Program-made: the position numbers and the translations under genes
Assembly (NCBI GenBank): GCA_022072125.1
Contig: JAJVIH010000019.1
Coordinates: forward strand, 1 to 64,000
Direction: 5' to 3'
DNA length: 64,000 bases
From: Myxococcota bacterium
Lineage (GTDB): Bacteria; Myxococcota; JAJVIH01
The notes under the pieces: generated by a model
Seen by the model: only the letters and a program-made list of their open reading frames with translations
Database searches by the model: none
Told to the model about the DNA's origin: nothing
In this document: positions 44,247 through 52,779 of the stretch, in pieces
Position numbering within the stretch: position 1 is the stretch's first letter
How the letters are laid out: the number at the start of each line of letters is the position of its first letter

Positions 44247-45980
44247 CTATTGTGGGGGAGTGTTCTGGGAGTCAATGATGTCGCGCACGATCGCCTGGTT
44301 CCAGCGCCGCCCGCCGCGATCCAGCCCCAGCACCACCGTGGTGCGCTCGGGTCCGCGGATGCGGGCGATGATTTCATAAAGCTGGCGGCCCGTGGTGGCC
44401 ATTCCATCCACCGACAGGACTTTATCGCCCTTCGCCACCCCGGCCCGGAATGCGGGTCCCCCGGGCACCAGTCCGGCGATGGTGGGAATCCCGTCGCTGA
44501 CGCTCAGACTGGCGCCAACGCCGCCGAAGCGTTGCTCACGCATCATGCCCCGGAAATCTCCCGCCAGCAGCAGGATATCCGGCGCGAATTGCCGGCGCGT
44601 CCGCTCGGGGATCTGCAAATCCACGCTTTTGGGCAGATAGCCATCGGCGAAAACCAGCAGACTGGCGTCGCCGGCAGGCACATGGGGCAACACGTAATGA
44701 CCATCGGGACCTGTTTCGCCAGCCCCCAGGCGCAGGCTCCGTCCGCGGCCAAATCCACCGCGCAGGTTGGGCGGAACATAGCGGGCGATCACCCGCGCGC
44801 CCTTGACCGGTTTCCCGGTTTTCTCATCCAGCACCTTGCCGCTGACCTCCGCGCCGGAGTCCAGCAGAATCTCCACGCCCGTCACCCGGCTGCCCCGTTT
44901 GACTTCGACATGGACCGGCAGCCGCCCCGTCATGCCATCGGCGGCGGCCATGAGGGAATATTGGCCGGCGACCAGGTTGCGCAGTTCAAAGGAACCGTCG
45001 GGATTGGCGAAATCCTGTTGTCCGCGCTGGTTCTGGAATGACATGGCGTGACCGTCCCTGGCCTGGGGCGGCGCGGCTTCCACGAAATACCGGATTGTAT
45101 ACAAAGGCGGAATGGTCCCATCCAGGGCGCGCACCCTGCCCTGGATGATTCCCGCGGCGGGCAGGGTGATCTTGAGGTTTGTCTCCCCGGCGCGCAGGCC
45201 GCTGTATTCCACCGGCATATATCCATCGGCGGCGGCGTTCAGCCGGAAGGTTCCCGGACCCAGGCCGGTGAACTCGAACCTTCCTCCGGGACCGGAAAAA
45301 TCACTGCCCGCCTCCGTATGGGGACGCTCGCTGGTCTCCTTGAGCACCAGGGAGACGTTTTTGACGGGGTTGCCTGCGTCATCCACCACCACGCCGGCGA
45401 TGCGCTCATCCCGGTGCGGCAACCGCAACACCACTTTGGCGACAACCCCTTCGCGGACGGAAACCGACTCTTCCACCCAGTGCAGGGAAGCGGGCTCCTT
45501 GACCTTGACGATATATTCACCCGCCGCCAGACGGAGAAACTCAAACCGGCCATCGCTGGCGGTTTCCGGGCCGCGGTTGGACTGGGCGGGCTGGCCGTCG
45601 TCCGACAGCCGTTCGGCGATCACCCGCACCCCCGCCACCGGACGGCCTTTGTTATCCACCACGGAGCCTTCAATACCGGTTCTGGCGGCGGTCTCTCCCG
45701 GGACCGCTTCCATGGTTCCCGTGGATGGCGCGGCCGCCAGGATCGCCGTGGACGGTTGAACCTGTTTCCACGCCCTGGAGGGCGGCGGATCCTCCGACCC
45801 GGGCAATGAAAACTCCTTGTCCAAGGAAGAATGGGCGGAACGCCTGACCAGGGGCGTCAATTCTTCTTGCGGGGGGCTGGATGGCGGTGCGGCAGGTGGT
45901 TCCGGCCAGAACACCACCACGGCGATGATGGTCATCACCACAAGCGCCAGCGCCGCCATCCGGACCAAGGGTGATTCCAT
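44247..45980 (-). CDS. Carboxypeptidase-regulatory repeats plus PDZ protein
   Basis: 577 residues. One N-terminal transmembrane anchor (residues about 8-25), a Pro/Ser-rich stalk, then three to four Cna-B/carboxypeptidase-regulatory-like domains (for example GSVVDNKGRPVAGVRVIAE, GVVVDDAGNPVKNVSLVL, GKVLDEKTGKPVKGARVIAR). A C-terminal PDZ domain (IAGLVPGGPAFRAGVAKGDK) closes the protein. No protease domain is present. This is an envelope scaffold or surface protein; its partner is unknown. The ATG follows an AT-rich, promoter-like stretch shared with the divergent lipoprotein gene at 46224. Confidence 0.82.
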   Translation of the reverse strand: MESPLVRMAALALVVMTIIAVVVFWPEPPAAPPSSPPQEELTPLVRRSAHSSLDKEFSLPGSEDPPPSRAWKQVQPSTAILAAAPSTGTMEAVPGETAARTGIEGSVVDNKGRPVAGVRVIAERLSDDGQPAQSNRGPETASDGRFEFLRLAAGEYIVKVKEPASLHWVEESVSVREGVVAKVVLRLPHRDERIAGVVVDDAGNPVKNVSLVLKETSERPHTEAGSDFSGPGGRFEFTGLGPGTFRLNAAADGYMPVEYSGLRAGETNLKITLPAAGIIQGRVRALDGTIPPLYTIRYFVEAAPPQARDGHAMSFQNQRGQQDFANPDGSFELRNLVAGQYSLMAAADGMTGRLPVHVEVKRGSRVTGVEILLDSGAEVSGKVLDEKTGKPVKGARVIARYVPPNLRGGFGRGRSLRLGAGETGPDGHYVLPHVPAGDASLLVFADGYLPKSVDLQIPERTRRQFAPDILLLAGDFRGMMREQRFGGVGASLSVSDGIPTIAGLVPGGPAFRAGVAKGDKVLSVDGMATTGRQLYEIIARIRGPERTTVVLGLDRGGRRWNQAIVRDIIDSQNTPPQ

Positions 45981-46103
45981 GGGTTCGCGTCCTGATCAAA
46001 ACCAGGAAGAAATATAGTCAACCCCTCCGGGTTGCGCCAGAGGTCCAGCGTCAGGACTTGCGGGGGTGCGTAAGGATTTTTGCTATGGTGCGTAAAAAAA
46101 CGG

Positions 46104-46132
46104 TTGACAATCCAACCCCTTGTGATGATACT
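46104..46132 (+). promoter_or_regulatory. Promoter of the small lipoprotein gene
   Basis: -35 TTGACA (46104-46109, consensus), 17-bp spacer, -10 GATACT (46127-46132). The leader is about 85 nt and contains a GGAGG-type site. Confidence 0.72.
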
Positions 46133-46223
46133 CACGCCCGCCTTTTTCCGGCCCCACATTTCGTGGAACGGACGGGTTCTCACGTTCAGTTTCATACCTG
46201 CTCTGAAGGAGGGCGCGTATACC

Positions 46224-46436
46224 ATGAAGATTATCGTCATCGCCGCGATCGCGGCTGTTCTGGGCCTGGTGGCCTGTGAAAAGAAACCCGCCGCCGACGC
46301 CCCGGGCGCTGCTCCGGCCGCCGAACCCAAGAAAGAAGAAGCTCCCGCCACCGCTCCGGCGGAAGCGCCTGCCGCTTCGCCCGCCGAAGCCGCCGCCCCC
46401 GCCGCCACTCCCGCTGGAGAGGCCGCTCCGAAGTAA
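46224..46436 (+). CDS. Small Ala/Pro-rich lipoprotein
   Basis: 70 residues. The signal peptide ends GLVAC, followed by EKKPAADAPGA and an Ala/Pro/Glu-rich tail (PAEAPAASPAE) with no folded domain. A GGAGG-type site precedes the ATG (46210-46223), and a strong terminator closes it 22 nt after the stop. It resembles the N-terminus of the next gene (signal, Cys-x-Lys-Lys, Ala/Pro tail). Probably an outer-membrane-tethered spacer; function unknown. Confidence 0.7.
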   Translation: MKIIVIAAIAAVLGLVACEKKPAADAPGAAPAAEPKKEEAPATAPAEAPAASPAEAAAPAATPAGEAAPK

Positions 46437-46458
46437 TCCTTCGTCCACGTTGACCTGG

Positions 46459-46489
46459 ACGGGGGTTGTCATGACCCCCGTTCTTTTTT
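46459..46489 (+). terminator. Rho-independent terminator between the two lipoprotein genes
   Basis: A 7-bp perfect stem ACGGGGG/CCCCCGT with a 9-nt loop (arms 46459-46465 and 46475-46481), then TTCTTTTTT. Confidence 0.88.
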
Positions 46490-46503
46490 GAGGAATATTT
46501 CCC

Positions 46504-47220
46504 ATGCGCTATTTTGTTCTGGCCCTGGCCGCTGTGCTTTCCCTGGCTGCGTGTCAGAAAAAATCCGAACCCGCGCCTGCCGCAGCCCCGGCCCCAGCCC
46601 CCGCGGCGCCCGAAGCCAAACCGGCTGAAGCGCCGGCGCCCACGGCCGCCACCACCGCGGCGGCCACGGAGCCGGGTAATTCCATTGGCAAGGTCGTTGC
46701 GATCGCCGGAAACCCCAAGGTCTCCCGCGCCGGCGGCGAAACCGATTTAAAGAAAGACGACCCGCTCCTGCCCGGCGACAGGGTCAGCACCGCCGACAAA
46801 ACCCGTATCCATATGGAGTTGAAAGACGGATCGGTGATCAAGATGGGCCGCAAGTCCGCCATGGTCCTGAACGAGTATTCGCTGGCGGAAAACAGCCGCA
46901 CCGGCAAGATCACCCCCGAAACCGGACGCTTCTGGGCCAATATCGTCAAGCGCATGGGCACAACGGATATTACATTCGATTGTCCGACCGTGGCGGCGGG
47001 CATCCGCGGCACCACGTTCTGGGGCGATATTGATGAAGTGGACGCCTTCTGCTCGCTGGAAGGCGAAGTCGAGGTCAAGAGCAAGAAGAACGCCTCCCTC
47101 GCGCCTTCCAAACTCACCGCCGGCAACTGCGCCGCCAACACCAAGGCCGGCAAGCTGGACCCGCTGGCGCCGAAGGAAGACCAGGTGAAAGGCTTCCTGG
47201 CGGAGTTTGACATCCCGTGA
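46504..47220 (+). CDS. FecR-domain lipoprotein
   Basis: 238 residues. The signal peptide ends SLAAC with Cys-Gln-Lys-Lys, an Ala/Pro-rich linker runs to about residue 55, then a FecR-type domain (IGKVVAIAGNPKVSR, LLPGDRVSTADKTRIHMELK, VAAGIRGTTFWGD). FecR domains normally sense or anchor at the periplasmic face; this one has no membrane helix and no sigma factor next to it. Three Cys lie in the domain (DCPTVAAG, FCSLEGE, GNCAANT), one pair of which might form a disulfide. A good ribosome site (AGGAA) precedes the ATG, and a strong terminator follows. Confidence 0.82.
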   Translation: MRYFVLALAAVLSLAACQKKSEPAPAAAPAPAPAAPEAKPAEAPAPTAATTAAATEPGNSIGKVVAIAGNPKVSRAGGETDLKKDDPLLPGDRVSTADKTRIHMELKDGSVIKMGRKSAMVLNEYSLAENSRTGKITPETGRFWANIVKRMGTTDITFDCPTVAAGIRGTTFWGDIDEVDAFCSLEGEVEVKSKKNASLAPSKLTAGNCAANTKAGKLDPLAPKEDQVKGFLAEFDIP

Positions 47221-47247
47221 CAGCAGCCTGAATCCGGCTATATCCAA

Positions 47248-47277
47248 GGCGGCGGGTTTTCCGCCGCCTTTTTCTTT
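47248..47277 (+). terminator. Rho-independent terminator of the FecR lipoprotein gene
   Basis: An 8-bp perfect stem (GGCGGCGG/CCGCCGCC, arms 47248-47255 and 47261-47268) with a GTTTT loop, followed by TTTTTCTTT. Confidence 0.92.
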
Positions 47278-47290
47278 CCGGGAAATACCA

Positions 47291-47674
47291 ATGGACAGCC
47301 GATTTTTTCTCGCCGCCGCCGGAATCCTGGGCTTCCTCGGCGTGGGACTGGGCGCTTTCGGGGCCCATAAACTCAAGGAAATGGTCCCGCCGGAGCAACT
47401 CGCCATCTGGGATACCGCCTCGCGCTATCACCTGATCCACGCCTGCGCGCTGGCCCTGGCCGCGCTGGCGATGGAACGGCTGCCGCCGTCCAGACTGCTC
47501 TCCGCCAGCGCCTGGAGTTTCACCGGCGGCATGCTGGTTTTCTCCGGAACGCTCTATATTCTGGTGTTGAGCGGCAAAAAATGGCTGGGCGCCATCACCC
47601 CCATTGGCGGCGTGGCGCTGATGGCCGCCTGGCTGCTGCTCGCCCTCGCCGCCTGGAACGGGCGCAATCCATAA
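47291..47674 (+). CDS. DUF423 (YgdD-like) membrane protein
   Basis: 127 residues. Four hydrophobic segments with the family motifs FLAAAGILGFLGVGLGAFGA, HKLKE and YHLIHACALALAALA. This small inner-membrane family (YgdD, TMEM256) has no established biochemical role. The internal ATG is preferred: it starts directly at the first helix, and an upstream in-frame start would run through the FecR terminator. Confidence 0.85.
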   Translation: MDSRFFLAAAGILGFLGVGLGAFGAHKLKEMVPPEQLAIWDTASRYHLIHACALALAALAMERLPPSRLLSASAWSFTGGMLVFSGTLYILVLSGKKWLGAITPIGGVALMAAWLLLALAAWNGRNP

Positions 47675-47804
47675 TCCGCTTCCCCGCCGCGCCGGGAGCC
47701 GCGATTCTCCCGTCGGCCTGGGCGGAGCGCCGGTTGCCAAACTCCAGTATTTTGCTTATTCTCCGCGCATCAATCCTGACCAGAATCATTTCGAGGGGGC
47801 ATCC

Positions 47805-48518
47805 ATGCACGAGATGCAGATTGAATATTCCCATGGCGGAGTCCTTTTTCAGGGCCAATTGCTTTACGACCCGGAAAGCGGGCATCCAGGGCCCCGCCCG
47901 CTGGTGGTGATTTACCACCAATGGATGGGCCAGGGCGACTACGAGATCAACCGCGCCCGCATGCTGGCCGGAGAGGGCTTCATCGCATTCGCGGCGGATA
48001 TGTATGGCAAGGGCGTGCGGGCTTCGGATGTCCAGCAGGCGAGCGATCTCTCCAGCGCGCTGCGCGCGGATCGGCCCCTGTTGCGGGAGCGCGCCCAGGC
48101 GGCGATTGACGCGCTGAAAAGCCACGCCATGGTGGATCGCGGCCGCATCTTCGCCATTGGCTACTGCTTCGGCGGATGCGTGGCGCTGGAACTGGCGCGC
48201 TCGGGGTATGACCTGCGCGGCGTGGCCAGTTTCCATGGCCTGCTCGACACCCCCATGCCCGCGCCCAAAGGCGGCGTGAAAGCCAAGGTGCTCGCCCTGC
48301 ACGGCGCCGTGGACCCGCTGGCGCCCCAGGATCAGGCGATGGCGTTCTGGAACGAAATGGGGGCGGCGGGGGCCAACTGGGAATTCGTGGCCTACGGCGG
48401 AACCGCTCACTCCTTCACGCAGGCGGCCATGGGAACCGATGTGTCGTCGGGATTCGCATTCAACGCCCAGTCCGACGCGCGTTCCTGGGCGCGGCTCATG
48501 CAGTTCCTGCGGGAGTAG
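47805..48518 (+). CDS. Dienelactone-hydrolase-family alpha/beta hydrolase
   Basis: 237 residues. The catalytic triad is visible as Cys121 (IGYCFGG), Asp170 (HGAVDPL) and His202 (GTAHSFT). A Cys nucleophile is the mark of carboxymethylenebutenolidase-type enzymes. Natural substrate unknown; many such genes act on esters unrelated to chloroaromatics. The 3' end overlaps the hisG end on the other strand by 23 bp. Confidence 0.9.
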   Translation: MHEMQIEYSHGGVLFQGQLLYDPESGHPGPRPLVVIYHQWMGQGDYEINRARMLAGEGFIAFAADMYGKGVRASDVQQASDLSSALRADRPLLRERAQAAIDALKSHAMVDRGRIFAIGYCFGGCVALELARSGYDLRGVASFHGLLDTPMPAPKGGVKAKVLALHGAVDPLAPQDQAMAFWNEMGAAGANWEFVAYGGTAHSFTQAAMGTDVSSGFAFNAQSDARSWARLMQFLRE

Positions 48519-49170
48519 AAGAACCCGCGGCGGGGTCCGGGGAAAGCGCCGAAATCATCGCCTCGATGGGCTTCAGCTTGAGCTTCATCGAGGCGCGGTT
48601 GACGGCGAGGCGGGCCTGCACCGGGGCGATCGTCTCCACTTCCATGAGACCGTTCTGCCGGAGGGTTTCACCGGTCTGGATGATATCCACGATCCACGGC
48701 GCCAACCCCGTCAACGGCGCCAGTTCCAGCGATCCCGACAACGAAACAATCTCGTGGGCGAAGCCCTTCCTCAGACACCAGCGCTTCGCGATATTGTGAA
48801 ATTTGGTGGCGATGCGGATGGGGCCGCGGTAAGGGTCGAAGCGCGCGCCCGCAATCCCCGCCAGCGAGATGCGGCAAAGGCCAATCCCCAGGTCCAACGG
48901 CTCGTAAACATCGGGTCCCAGTTCCATCAACGTGTCGCTGCCCGCGACGCCGGCGTCGCAGACGCCGCGCTCCACGTAGACCGGCACATCCATCGGCTTG
49001 ACCATGAACACCTGGCAACCGCAGGACGGGATATCGAAGATCAGCCTGCGCGACTCGGCGAGCGCGGGTGAAAAATCATAGCCGCGCATGGCGAACAGCC
49101 GCACCGCTTCCTCGGCCAGACGGCCCTTGGGAAGCGCCACGCGCAACAATTGGCTGGATGGTTCAGTCAT
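48496..49170 (-). CDS. hisG: ATP phosphoribosyltransferase, short form
   Basis: 224 residues from ATG 49170. First step of histidine biosynthesis, joining ATP and PRPP. Motifs LLRVALPKGRL, DAGVAGSDTLME, IRIATKFHN and SGSLELAPLTGLA are present. The short HisG_S form lacks the C-terminal regulatory domain and works with HisZ, which must be encoded elsewhere. The gene is outside any visible his operon. It overlaps the convergent hydrolase gene by 23 bp and follows the pepA terminator. Confidence 0.92.
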   Translation of the reverse strand: MTEPSSQLLRVALPKGRLAEEAVRLFAMRGYDFSPALAESRRLIFDIPSCGCQVFMVKPMDVPVYVERGVCDAGVAGSDTLMELGPDVYEPLDLGIGLCRISLAGIAGARFDPYRGPIRIATKFHNIAKRWCLRKGFAHEIVSLSGSLELAPLTGLAPWIVDIIQTGETLRQNGLMEVETIAPVQARLAVNRASMKLKLKPIEAMISALSPDPAAGSSTPAGTA

Positions 49171-49179
49171 CTCCGCCTC

Positions 49180-49218
49180 AAACAACAAGAGCCCCTTCCG
49201 CCGGGACGGAAGGGGCTC
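49180..49218 (-). terminator. Rho-independent terminator of pepA
   Basis: A perfect 12-bp stem (arms 49207-49218 and 49189-49200) with a 6-nt loop, followed on the minus strand by TTGTTGTTT. It separates pepA from hisG. Confidence 0.88.
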
Positions 49219-49231
49219 CCGGTTTCATGCC

Positions 49232-50770
49232 TTACACCCGGTAGGCCGGAGGAACCAGCCATTCCAGCAGGGTGCGCACCGGGTGACCGCTGCCGCCCTT
49301 GAGCACCGGGCCATCTTCCTTCTCGGCCTTGGCCGGACCGGCGATGTCAATATGGGCCCAGTGAACGGTATCCACGAACTGGCGCAGGAAGAGCGCGCCG
49401 TAAATGGCTCCGCCATAGCGGTTGCCGGTGTTCTTCCAGTCGGCGATGTCGCTCTTCATGGCGTCGAGCAGTTTGGTGTTGAGGGGCAGCCGCCAGTGGT
49501 CTTCATCGGCCAGTTTGCCCGCGGCGATCAGGTCCGCCGCAAGCTGATCATCGTCGCTGAAGACTCCCGAGGTGGTCAGGCCCAGGGCGATCATGCAGGC
49601 GCCCGTCAGCGTCGCCATGTCAACAATGGCGTCCGGCTTGTAGGTCTTCTCGATGTAGGCCAGGGCGTCGGCCAGCACCAGGCGGCCTTCGGCGTCGGTA
49701 TTGTCGTTTTCGATGGTCAGGCCCTTGTAGCTCTTCATCACATCGCTGGGCTTGATGGACCCGCCGTCAATGCAGTTTTCGGTGGCCGACACGCATCCAA
49801 TGACATGAAAATCCGGCTTGAGCGCGGCGATCGCCTTCATGGCGCCCAACACGGCGCCGGCTCCGCTCATGTCGTACTTCATGCCAGCCATGCTGTCGGG
49901 GGGCTTGAGGTCCAGACCGCCGGTGTCGAAGGTGATGCCCTTGCCCACCAAGGCGACGGTTTTGCCGCCCTTCCGGCCCTTGGGCGCCGTTTTCGGCTTG
50001 TATTCCAGCACAATCAGTTGCGCCGGGTTGGGCGATCCCAGGTTGACGGAGAGCAGCAGGCCGCAACCCATTTTCTTGAGTTCAGGATTGCCAAAGACCT
50101 TCACGGTGATGGCGCCGCCCGATTCCTTCGCGATCTGCTTCGCCTGCGCGGTCAGGTCCTGGGGTTTCATGTCGGCGGCGGGAGTATTGGTCAAATCACG
50201 GGTATAGCAGGTGGCTTCCGCCAGGATGGTTCCCCGATCCACGCCAGCCTGCAGGGCCTTGTGCGCGGGCTTGCCGGCCACGAGATGAACCTCGGGCGGC
50301 GGGTTCTTGCGAACATCCCTGGTGCGATATTTGTCGAAGCGGTAGGAAGACAGCAGCACGCCCTCGGTGAAGGCTTGAGCGGCCTCGGCGTCGAGCGGGT
50401 TGTTGTCGCGGCCCAGACCAAACACCGCCGCATTGCCGACCTTGAGGCGCGAGGCCAGCTTCAGCGCCGTGGCGCCCAGGTACCGCGCGGAATGGCGCCG
50501 CGAGGCCAGGCTGGAGCCATCGGGCTTGCCAGCCCCCACCAGCGCGACATGCGAGACGCCCAGCTTCAGGCCGTGGGCGTGAACCACCACGGACTCGCCC
50601 TCCTTCCCCTTGAACTCCAGACGGCGCGCTTCCGATTCCAGCCAGCCTTGCAGTTCCCCGGGAACGCCTTCAGGAAGGGCCGCGTCCAGCGATTCGTCCT
50701 GGTAAACAACAATGGCCGCGAGATCGGCCTTGACCGATGACAAAGAACCTGAAGCCAGCTTGACGCCCAT
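49232..50770 (-). CDS. pepA: Leucyl aminopeptidase (M17)
   Basis: 512 residues. Two-metal M17 aminopeptidase. The catalytic C-terminal half carries VGKGITFDTGGLDLKP (metal-binding Lys and Asp), YDMSGAGAVLG and NTDAEGRLVLADAL with the second metal site. The ATG at 50770 has an AAGGAG site; an upstream in-frame start would begin in non-coding sequence. Cytosolic peptide turnover is likely; some relatives also act as transcription or recombination factors. Confidence 0.95.
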   Translation of the reverse strand: MGVKLASGSLSSVKADLAAIVVYQDESLDAALPEGVPGELQGWLESEARRLEFKGKEGESVVVHAHGLKLGVSHVALVGAGKPDGSSLASRRHSARYLGATALKLASRLKVGNAAVFGLGRDNNPLDAEAAQAFTEGVLLSSYRFDKYRTRDVRKNPPPEVHLVAGKPAHKALQAGVDRGTILAEATCYTRDLTNTPAADMKPQDLTAQAKQIAKESGGAITVKVFGNPELKKMGCGLLLSVNLGSPNPAQLIVLEYKPKTAPKGRKGGKTVALVGKGITFDTGGLDLKPPDSMAGMKYDMSGAGAVLGAMKAIAALKPDFHVIGCVSATENCIDGGSIKPSDVMKSYKGLTIENDNTDAEGRLVLADALAYIEKTYKPDAIVDMATLTGACMIALGLTTSGVFSDDDQLAADLIAAGKLADEDHWRLPLNTKLLDAMKSDIADWKNTGNRYGGAIYGALFLRQFVDTVHWAHIDIAGPAKAEKEDGPVLKGGSGHPVRTLLEWLVPPAYRV

Positions 50771-50896
50771 CTGGTTTCTCCTTGGGGTATGGTTGGGACG
50801 GCGCGGAAGACCCGCGTCCGCATTCACAAGCCGCGGCAATCTAGCCGGAAGAGACCCTCTTCACAAGGCCACGCACCTGAAAATCCCGCCCCGCGT

Positions 50897-51829
50897 TCAT
50901 TGGGTGATGATGGTCAAGCGCGGCCCCACGCCCACTTCAATTTCGCCATGGGCCTGGTGCATGTCGCCGTCAATCATGTAGGACATTTCTCCGTCAAACT
51001 CGATGCGCATATGCTCCGCCACCCGGTTGAGGATCACGCGCTGGCTGGGTTCCGCGCCCCGGTAAATGCGCGGCAACTGGGTCACGATGCCCAGCGGTTT
51101 CGCCAGCGCCGCCACCACATGAAAACTGTATGGGCGCTCTTCGTGGCGGAAAAACGGCTTGAAACCCAGGCCTATCTGCTCCACCGTGCTGGCGAGGATG
51201 GTGCTGAAGCTGTCCGCGGGCAGCTTCCGACCATCGAGAAAGACCTGCGCGCGCACCGGGCTGAACAGACGCTTCGCCAAGGGGCCGCCCACCGCCGCCG
51301 AGCCCACCGCCTTCGACAGCGTGGTGAACGCCTTGACGGGAGACGGCTCCGCGCCGGTGTAATACTCGGTCAGGAAATTGGTCGTCAGCCCGTTGCCGAA
51401 GATAAAGCCCATGCGATCGCCGATTTTCATGAGATCGCGGTCCACCGTCTCGTAGGGAGCATTGGCGTGGTATTTCTCCACGATGCCCGCCAGCAGCAGG
51501 TGGGTGTCTCCCTTTTTGACTCCGCAGCCGTTGGCGATGGTGTTCATGGTGCCGCCGCGCAGCAGGGCGATCTTGGGCAGCGGCGACCCCCGGTACACCT
51601 GCAGGAAGGTGGTCAGCGTGACGTGGTTGGTGCCGTCACCCCCCGCCAGCGCCAGCACGTCAATATCGTTCTTGCGGAACTCCTCGGCGACGCGGGCGAT
51701 GTCCTCGATGGAATGCGTTTCCCGGCACGATCCCCGATCGCCGACAATGTAGCTGAACTGCTTGAGCCGATCCGGGTTTTTCAGGTTCCGCCGCGAACGC
51801 GGATTGATGATGACGCCGATTCCAGCCAT
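50897..51829 (-). CDS. Diacylglycerol-kinase-type lipid kinase
   Basis: 310 residues of the DAGK catalytic family (YegS/DgkB/sphingosine-kinase-like). The nucleotide motif ALAGGDGTNHVT is intact. The second motif reads LLRGGTMNTIANGCG in place of the usual PLGTGND, as in some bacterial members. The C-terminal beta-rich half ends DGDMHQAHGEIEVGVG. The lipid substrate is not predictable. The gene lies within the ftsY-pepA strand run, 126 bp upstream of pepA. Confidence 0.87.
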   Translation of the reverse strand: MAGIGVIINPRSRRNLKNPDRLKQFSYIVGDRGSCRETHSIEDIARVAEEFRKNDIDVLALAGGDGTNHVTLTTFLQVYRGSPLPKIALLRGGTMNTIANGCGVKKGDTHLLLAGIVEKYHANAPYETVDRDLMKIGDRMGFIFGNGLTTNFLTEYYTGAEPSPVKAFTTLSKAVGSAAVGGPLAKRLFSPVRAQVFLDGRKLPADSFSTILASTVEQIGLGFKPFFRHEERPYSFHVVAALAKPLGIVTQLPRIYRGAEPSQRVILNRVAEHMRIEFDGEMSYMIDGDMHQAHGEIEVGVGPRLTIITQ

Positions 51830-51953
51830 GCCCGTTCCAGGTTTCCTTCCGCAAGGGGGCGGAACCTACTCCATCTCGCGGCGCGCAACAATTCCGCACC
51901 GCGCTCCCGGCGGGATCATCGCCTCAACGGCTTCGCCGGAACGATTCCAGAAC

Positions 51954-52181
51954 TCATCGCGGCGCCCGCGTTTCATCCGGCCCATGATCAGCGGGGGCGA
52001 TCACGCCCGCCTTCGCGCCCCCCTGGACAGCCCCCTCGCGGAGGGGCCGGCGGCAGGCCCGCCGGCTCGCCTCCTTGCGCTTGTCCTTCATCACCTTCGG
52101 TTTGAACCGGAGATTTTCCGGACGGACGGCTTCCTTCACCGCGCGGATGAGGGAAGGCTTTTTGTCCTTGCGGATTTTCAT
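51954..52181 (-). CDS. Small basic ORF with strong ribosome site
   Basis: 75 codons. The ATG is preceded by AAAGGAGG with spacing of 4, the best ribosome site in this part of the window. The first 45 residues are highly basic and plausible (MKIRKDKKPSLIRAVKEA), with Lys/Arg-rich helices; the last 30 (PLREGAVQGGAKAG) look out of style and might be a shifted frame. I recognise no family. It lies between the DUF1285-like gene and the lipid kinase on one strand. Confidence 0.5.
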   Translation of the reverse strand: MKIRKDKKPSLIRAVKEAVRPENLRFKPKVMKDKRKEASRRACRRPLREGAVQGGAKAGVIAPADHGPDETRAPR

Positions 52182-52282
52182 GGGGCCTCCTTTCCGCACC
52201 CGGACGCGAAGGTAATCCCCCGCGCCGCCGCCGTCCATGAAGAAGAGATGAAAAAAGCAGCCGCCGGATGAACAGGCGCCCT

Positions 52283-52774
52283 TCAGGAAGCGTCAAAACC
52301 GGGCGGAAACACCATTTGTCCGTTCATGCGAACGCCCAGGCGGCCATCCTGTTCCGCCAGCGCGCGATCCAGAAATTTCTGCTGGGCGCCGCGGGAAAAA
52401 CGGGCCAGGTGTTCGCCGTCGAAACGGAAATACAGCACCTGGGTCCGCGGATTCAGTTCCAGCATGCCGGGATCAATCCCCACGCGATCGCCATTGGTCA
52501 GGATCGCATGCGCCTGGCGGACCTCGCCGCTTTCCGGCTCCAGTTCCACGCGCAGCACCCGGAACAGGGTGTCGGCCACTTCCACGCACACCCATTCATT
52601 TCCCACGCGGATGACCGGGCGGCCTTGTTCGTCATAGGCGATGTGGCGGTTGCAAAGCTCCACCAGCCCCGCGTGGGCGAAGGGTTCGCCGTTGTGAAAC
52701 CAGCGCCCTTCGGCGTCGAGAAATATCCCGCTGTTTTCACGGGACAACACCGGCAGGGTTAAAAAAGCGGGCAT
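52283..52774 (-). CDS. DUF1285-like protein
   Basis: 163 residues. Beta-rich N-terminus with FLDAEGRWFHNGEPFAH, which recalls the DGxWfhxGxP start of DUF1285 proteins, then VIRVGNEWVCVEVADTLFRV. No signal peptide or membrane segment. No catalytic motif seen. It starts 5 bp after the ftsY stop, so it is part of that transcript. The family assignment is tentative. Confidence 0.6.
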   Translation of the reverse strand: MPAFLTLPVLSRENSGIFLDAEGRWFHNGEPFAHAGLVELCNRHIAYDEQGRPVIRVGNEWVCVEVADTLFRVLRVELEPESGEVRQAHAILTNGDRVGIDPGMLELNPRTQVLYFRFDGEHLARFSRGAQQKFLDRALAEQDGRLGVRMNGQMVFPPGFDAS

Positions 52775-52779
52775 GGCGA

